A stretch of 64,000 nucleotides of DNA from Streptomyces sp. 3214.6 (GTDB lineage: Bacteria > Actinomycetota > Actinomycetes > Streptomycetales > Streptomycetaceae): assembly GCF_900129855.1 (NCBI RefSeq), contig NZ_LT670819.1, positions 2,294,001 to 2,358,000 on the forward strand. The letters are read 5' to 3'. Below, piece by piece: positions 60,997 through 64,000 of this stretch. The translations under genes were made by a program, and so were the position numbers. The notes under the pieces are model-generated. The model made no database searches, was not told where the DNA came from, and saw only the letters and a program-made list of their open reading frames with translations. Within the stretch, counting starts at the first letter, position 1. Each line of letters opens with the position of its first letter.

Positions 60997-63627
60997 ATGT
61001 CTCCACGGACAGGTGCCCGGCGCCGCCGTCTCGGCTCCATACGTCTCTCCCTGATTCTCCTGGCGCTGGTGCCCAGCGTCACCCTCGCCGCCATGTGGGG
61101 TGTGACGACGACCCAGATGTTCACGGAGGGGCTGCGGCTGCGTGCGCAGACCGAACTGAGCCGGGCGACCGGCGCCATGGGCACCGAGGCGACGCTCTCA
61201 CTGCAGCGGGAACGCAGTCTCTCGGCCGTGTGGCTGGCCTCGCCGGCCGGTTCCCGGGCCGCGCTGGACGCACAGCGCAAGCAGACGGACGCGGCGGCCG
61301 CGAAGCTGACCGCCCGACGGGACGACATCCAGCGGGCGCCCGCTCGTGTCAGGGACCGGTTGTACTCGGTCGTCGCCTCCGTGAGCAGCCTGGAGTACTA
61401 CCGGGGCCAGGTGGACGATCCCACCGACATCACCGCCGCGCAGGCGCTCGACCAGTACACCTCGATCATCGACGACCAGATCCACGCCTTCCAGGAGCTC
61501 TCCCAGGTCGACGACGGCGACCTCACCTCGCAGGCCGGCCCGCTCGTCGCCCTGGAGCACGCGGCGGAACTGGTCTCCGAGGAGGATCTGCAGCTCACCC
61601 TGGCCGGGCCGAAGAAGCGGATGGACGAGAAGACGTGGGCCGAGTTCGCGCAGCTGGTGAACACGCGGCGCTGGCTCGTGCAGGACCAGATCGTCCCCTC
61701 GCTCACCGGCGCCGCGAAGGTGCAGACCGAGAAGATCCTGACGAGCTTCCAGTGGCAGACCCTGCAGGCCATCGAGGACAAGGTGCTCGCGGCCCGGGCG
61801 AAACAGAGCGAAAACGGTGACATCGTGTTGCCGGACGTGCAGAAGCAGTGGCGTGCCGCACTCATCGACGTCTCCGACCAGTACCAGGCACTCATCCAGC
61901 GACAGACCACCAAGCTGCTGCAGAACAGCGCGGACGACTCGCGCGGCCTGCTCATCAAGGCCGCCTCGCTGAGCGCCGGCGGTCTCGTCGCCCTGTTGGT
62001 GTGCGTCGGCATGTCCTGGCGGATCACCCGCTCGCTGTCCAGGCGGCTGCGCGGGCTGCGGGAGGCCACGCTGAGCCTGGCGCACGAACGGCTCCCGGAC
62101 GTGGTGACCCGGCTGGACCGGGGGGAGACCGTCGACGTGGACTCGGCGACCCCGCCGCTGGACTACGGCGACGACGAACTCGGCGAGGTGGCCAAGGCGT
62201 TCAACACGGCACAGCGCACCGCCGTGCACACCGCGGTCGAACTCGCCGACACCCGGCGGGGTTTCCAGAAGGTCATCCTCGGCATCGCCCGGCAGAGCCA
62301 GAACCTGGTCAACCTCCAGCTCAGCAAGCTCGACGCGCTGGAACGGCGTCACCAGGACCCCGACATCCTGGCCGGTCTGTACGAACTGGACTCCACGGCC
62401 AGCCAGTTGCGCCGCTACGAGGAGAACCTTGTCATCATCAGCGGCGGCCGGCCGGGACGCAGCTGGTCGGAGCCGGTGGCGCTGATCGACATCCTGCGCA
62501 GCGCCGTCGGGGAGGTGGCCGAGTACCGGCGGGTGGAGGTGCACACCGAGGAGGAGGTGTGCATCGCGCCGCCCGCCGTGGCCGACGTGATCCATCTCCT
62601 TGCCGAGCTCATCGACAACGCGACGTCCTACTCGCCGGCGCCCGGTCCGGTCGGGGTACGGGCCGCTCTGGTGGCCAAGGGTCTGGCGATCGAGGTCGAG
62701 GACCGTGGCCTCGGCATGTCCGAGGAGGACTACGCCTCGTTCAACGCGCAGTTGGCGGTCCCTCCGCAGTTCGACGTGGTGGCGCTCGCCGACGACCTGC
62801 GGCTGGGCATGTTCGTGATCGCCCGGCTCGCGACCCGGCACGGCATCGCCGTGACCCTGCGCTCCTCGCCGTACGGCGGCACCACCGCCATCGTCCTGGT
62901 CCCGCACGACATCGTGGTCCGCGAGACCCTCGGCTCCGAAACACCGGTGGCGGGCGGTGCGGTGGACGCCCCGGACCGAGCCACGTCCAGCCGGGAGCAG
63001 GAGCCCAGCGCTTCCGGCCCCGAGCGGGACCGGTCGTCCTTCGCGGCGCAAGACACCCCCCACCGGACGCCGGACTCCCCGTCCCCGTCCCCGTCCCCGT
63101 CCCCGTCGGACGGTGCGGCGCCGGTGGACGGTGCGGCGCCGGTGGGCCACTCGCCGCTGCCGAGGCGCAGGACGTCGAACTCGGCGGACCCCTCTCGCGG
63201 GGCGGCGACGGCGACGGTCCGGGCCCCGCAGGAGGCCCCTGCCCGCCCCGCAGGCCTCGCCCCGCTGCCCCGCCGAGTGCCGCAGACCAGCCTCGCCACC
63301 GAGCTGCGCGAGGACTCCGCGGCGGCCGCCGCCGCGTCCGTCGAGGAAGACGGTTTCCCGGACGACTTCACCGCGGAGCGGGCCGCCTCTTCCCTCGCCG
63401 GCTTCCAGCGCGGCACGCTGCGGGCCCAGGCCGACACGGACACCGATACCGAAGCCGACTCCAGCTCCGGCCCCGACTCCGGCTCCAGCTCCAGCTCCAG
63501 CTCCAGCCCACGCTTCGACACCCCACTGTCGGGCTTGCAGGAGACGTCCGCCGAGGAGGCCGCTCCCGGACCACCGGTCGCCGCAGGCACCGCCCAGACC
63601 CCGACACCTCCCACCGACCGCTCATGA
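60997..63627 (+). CDS. cvnA: Conservon histidine kinase-like protein with NIT sensor (CvnA)
   Basis: 876-residue membrane protein heading a conservon. TM1 (LILLALVPSVTLAAMWG), then a nitrate/sulfonate-sensing NIT domain (AMGTEATLSLQRERSLSAVWLASPAGSRAAL...), TM2 (LSAGGLVALLVCVGMSWRI), a HAMP-like linker and a GHKL ATPase region with IHLLAELIDNATSYSPAPGPV (N box), EVEDRGLGMSEEDY (G1) and LGMFVIARLATRHGIAVTL. No canonical H-box with phospho-His is obvious. A Pro/Ser/Ala-rich tail follows. With CvnB (roadblock), CvnC (DUF742) and CvnD (GTPase) it forms a G-protein-coupled-like complex in Streptomyces. Confidence 0.93.
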   Translation: MSPRTGARRRRLGSIRLSLILLALVPSVTLAAMWGVTTTQMFTEGLRLRAQTELSRATGAMGTEATLSLQRERSLSAVWLASPAGSRAALDAQRKQTDAAAAKLTARRDDIQRAPARVRDRLYSVVASVSSLEYYRGQVDDPTDITAAQALDQYTSIIDDQIHAFQELSQVDDGDLTSQAGPLVALEHAAELVSEEDLQLTLAGPKKRMDEKTWAEFAQLVNTRRWLVQDQIVPSLTGAAKVQTEKILTSFQWQTLQAIEDKVLAARAKQSENGDIVLPDVQKQWRAALIDVSDQYQALIQRQTTKLLQNSADDSRGLLIKAASLSAGGLVALLVCVGMSWRITRSLSRRLRGLREATLSLAHERLPDVVTRLDRGETVDVDSATPPLDYGDDELGEVAKAFNTAQRTAVHTAVELADTRRGFQKVILGIARQSQNLVNLQLSKLDALERRHQDPDILAGLYELDSTASQLRRYEENLVIISGGRPGRSWSEPVALIDILRSAVGEVAEYRRVEVHTEEEVCIAPPAVADVIHLLAELIDNATSYSPAPGPVGVRAALVAKGLAIEVEDRGLGMSEEDYASFNAQLAVPPQFDVVALADDLRLGMFVIARLATRHGIAVTLRSSPYGGTTAIVLVPHDIVVRETLGSETPVAGGAVDAPDRATSSREQEPSASGPERDRSSFAAQDTPHRTPDSPSPSPSPSPSDGAAPVDGAAPVGHSPLPRRRTSNSADPSRGAATATVRAPQEAPARPAGLAPLPRRVPQTSLATELREDSAAAAAASVEEDGFPDDFTAERAASSLAGFQRGTLRAQADTDTDTEADSSSGPDSGSSSSSSSSPRFDTPLSGLQETSAEEAAPGPPVAAGTAQTPTPPTDRS

Positions 63628-63638
63628 AGGACACCGCG

Positions 63639-64000
63639 ATGACACACTCCGTCCCCGCCACGAACACCCAACTCGACCAGCTGCTCACCGGGCTCGTGGA
63701 CCGGGTCGCCGATGTGAACCAGGCCGTCGTGCTCTCCGAGGACGGGCTTGTGGTCAGCAAGTCCACCGGTTTCCTGCGGGAGGACGCCGAGCGGCTGGCG
63801 GCGACCGCGTCCGGTCTGATGAGCCTCAGCAAGGGCGTCAGCATGGACTTCCGCGGCGGCCCGGTGCGTCAGGCGCTCATCGAGATGGCCCACACGTATC
63901 TGATTCTCACCTCGGCCGGCCCGGGCGCCCATCTCGTCGTGCTGGCCGGGAAGAACGCGGACGTCGGCGTGGTCGCGTACCAGATGAACATGCTGGTGAA
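63639..64000 (+). CDS. cvnB: Roadblock/LC7 conservon protein (CvnB), partial
   Basis: The first 120 codons of a Roadblock/LC7 protein, cut by the window end. It shows TNTQLDQLLTGLVDRVADVNQAVVLSEDGLVVSKSTGFLREDAERLAATASGLMSLSKGVSMDF and LILTSAGPGAHLVVLAGKNADVGVVAYQMNMLV, the LC7 fold. ATG 63639 has AAGGA 7 nt upstream; ATG 63624 overlaps the cvnA stop by ATGA. In conservons it likely modulates the CvnD GTPase. Confidence 0.93.
   Translation, partial: MTHSVPATNTQLDQLLTGLVDRVADVNQAVVLSEDGLVVSKSTGFLREDAERLAATASGLMSLSKGVSMDFRGGPVRQALIEMAHTYLILTSAGPGAHLVVLAGKNADVGVVAYQMNMLV

Noticed and set aside
63060..63520. CCGTCC and AGCTCC tandem repeats in cvnA
   Set aside because: They encode the Pro/Ser-rich tail of CvnA; low-complexity coding sequence, not a separate element.

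Overview
The window is high-GC actinobacterial DNA with strong third-position G/C bias, GTG starts, 4-nt ATGA/GTGA overlaps and actinomycete-only families (conservon kinase, GBL-receptor repressor, DUF6230/DUF6114, Spo0M, subtilisin inhibitor). Geosmin synthase, a CprB-type repressor and an actinomycete sulfate-assimilation operon make it a Streptomyces chromosome, with gene content like the S. coelicolor region around cprB and geosmin synthase. No rRNA, tRNA or CRISPR array was seen.

Layout. 1-7.7 kb: the 3'-truncated view of a YihY/BrkB membrane protein, a broken TnpB-related IS200/IS605 element ending almost on the start codon of an AidB-like acyl-CoA dehydrogenase, a GAF regulator, a secreted hypothetical and a GNAT acetyltransferase. 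7.7-17.3 kb: a leader peptide and the sulfur operon (sulfite reductase, small zinc-ribbon protein, cysH, cysC, cysD, cysN), then a sulfonate-type ABC transporter and a sirohydrochlorin chelatase. Together these import sulfur compounds, activate sulfate through APS, reduce it to sulfide and supply siroheme iron insertion. 17.3-23 kb: a panE-like pseudogene beside an IS605-like relic and a palindromic repeat, a DUF1697 protein, an MMPL transporter, and a macrolide glycosyltransferase under a dyad operator. 23-28.9 kb: lipoprotein/histidine kinase/response regulator operon (divergent from a DUF3152 metalloprotease-like protein, with paired 11-bp direct repeats between), a phosphotransferase and a 3'-5' exonuclease.

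28.9-43.2 kb: a HEPN protein, a compact secreted copper amine oxidase-like protein with a membrane partner, and the glycogen-to-trehalose genes glgX, treY and treZ. Interleaved with these are two M14 carboxypeptidase paralogues, a subtilisin inhibitor and an FHA protein. GlgX debranches glycogen; TreY and TreZ turn the maltodextrins into trehalose. 43-51.4 kb: a probable pseudokinase, an aminopeptidase P, a LysE exporter, a PDZ protein, geosmin synthase, an ARMT1/DUF89 protein and the cprB-type repressor with an upstream operator-like dyad.

51.4-64 kb: a secreted S8 protease, an 11-bp tandem array, a membrane-anchored LPMO, a secreted hypothetical, the DUF6230/DUF6114 pair, Spo0M, an internally deleted methyltransferase, a sugar-binding lipoprotein, and the start of a conservon (cvnA, cvnB partial). 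The most unusual non-coding structures are the 10-bp repeats inside an 11-bp inverted repeat before glgX, the two sets of 11-bp repeats before the response regulator, the sulfur leader peptide, and the palindromic repeat that has split tnpB.
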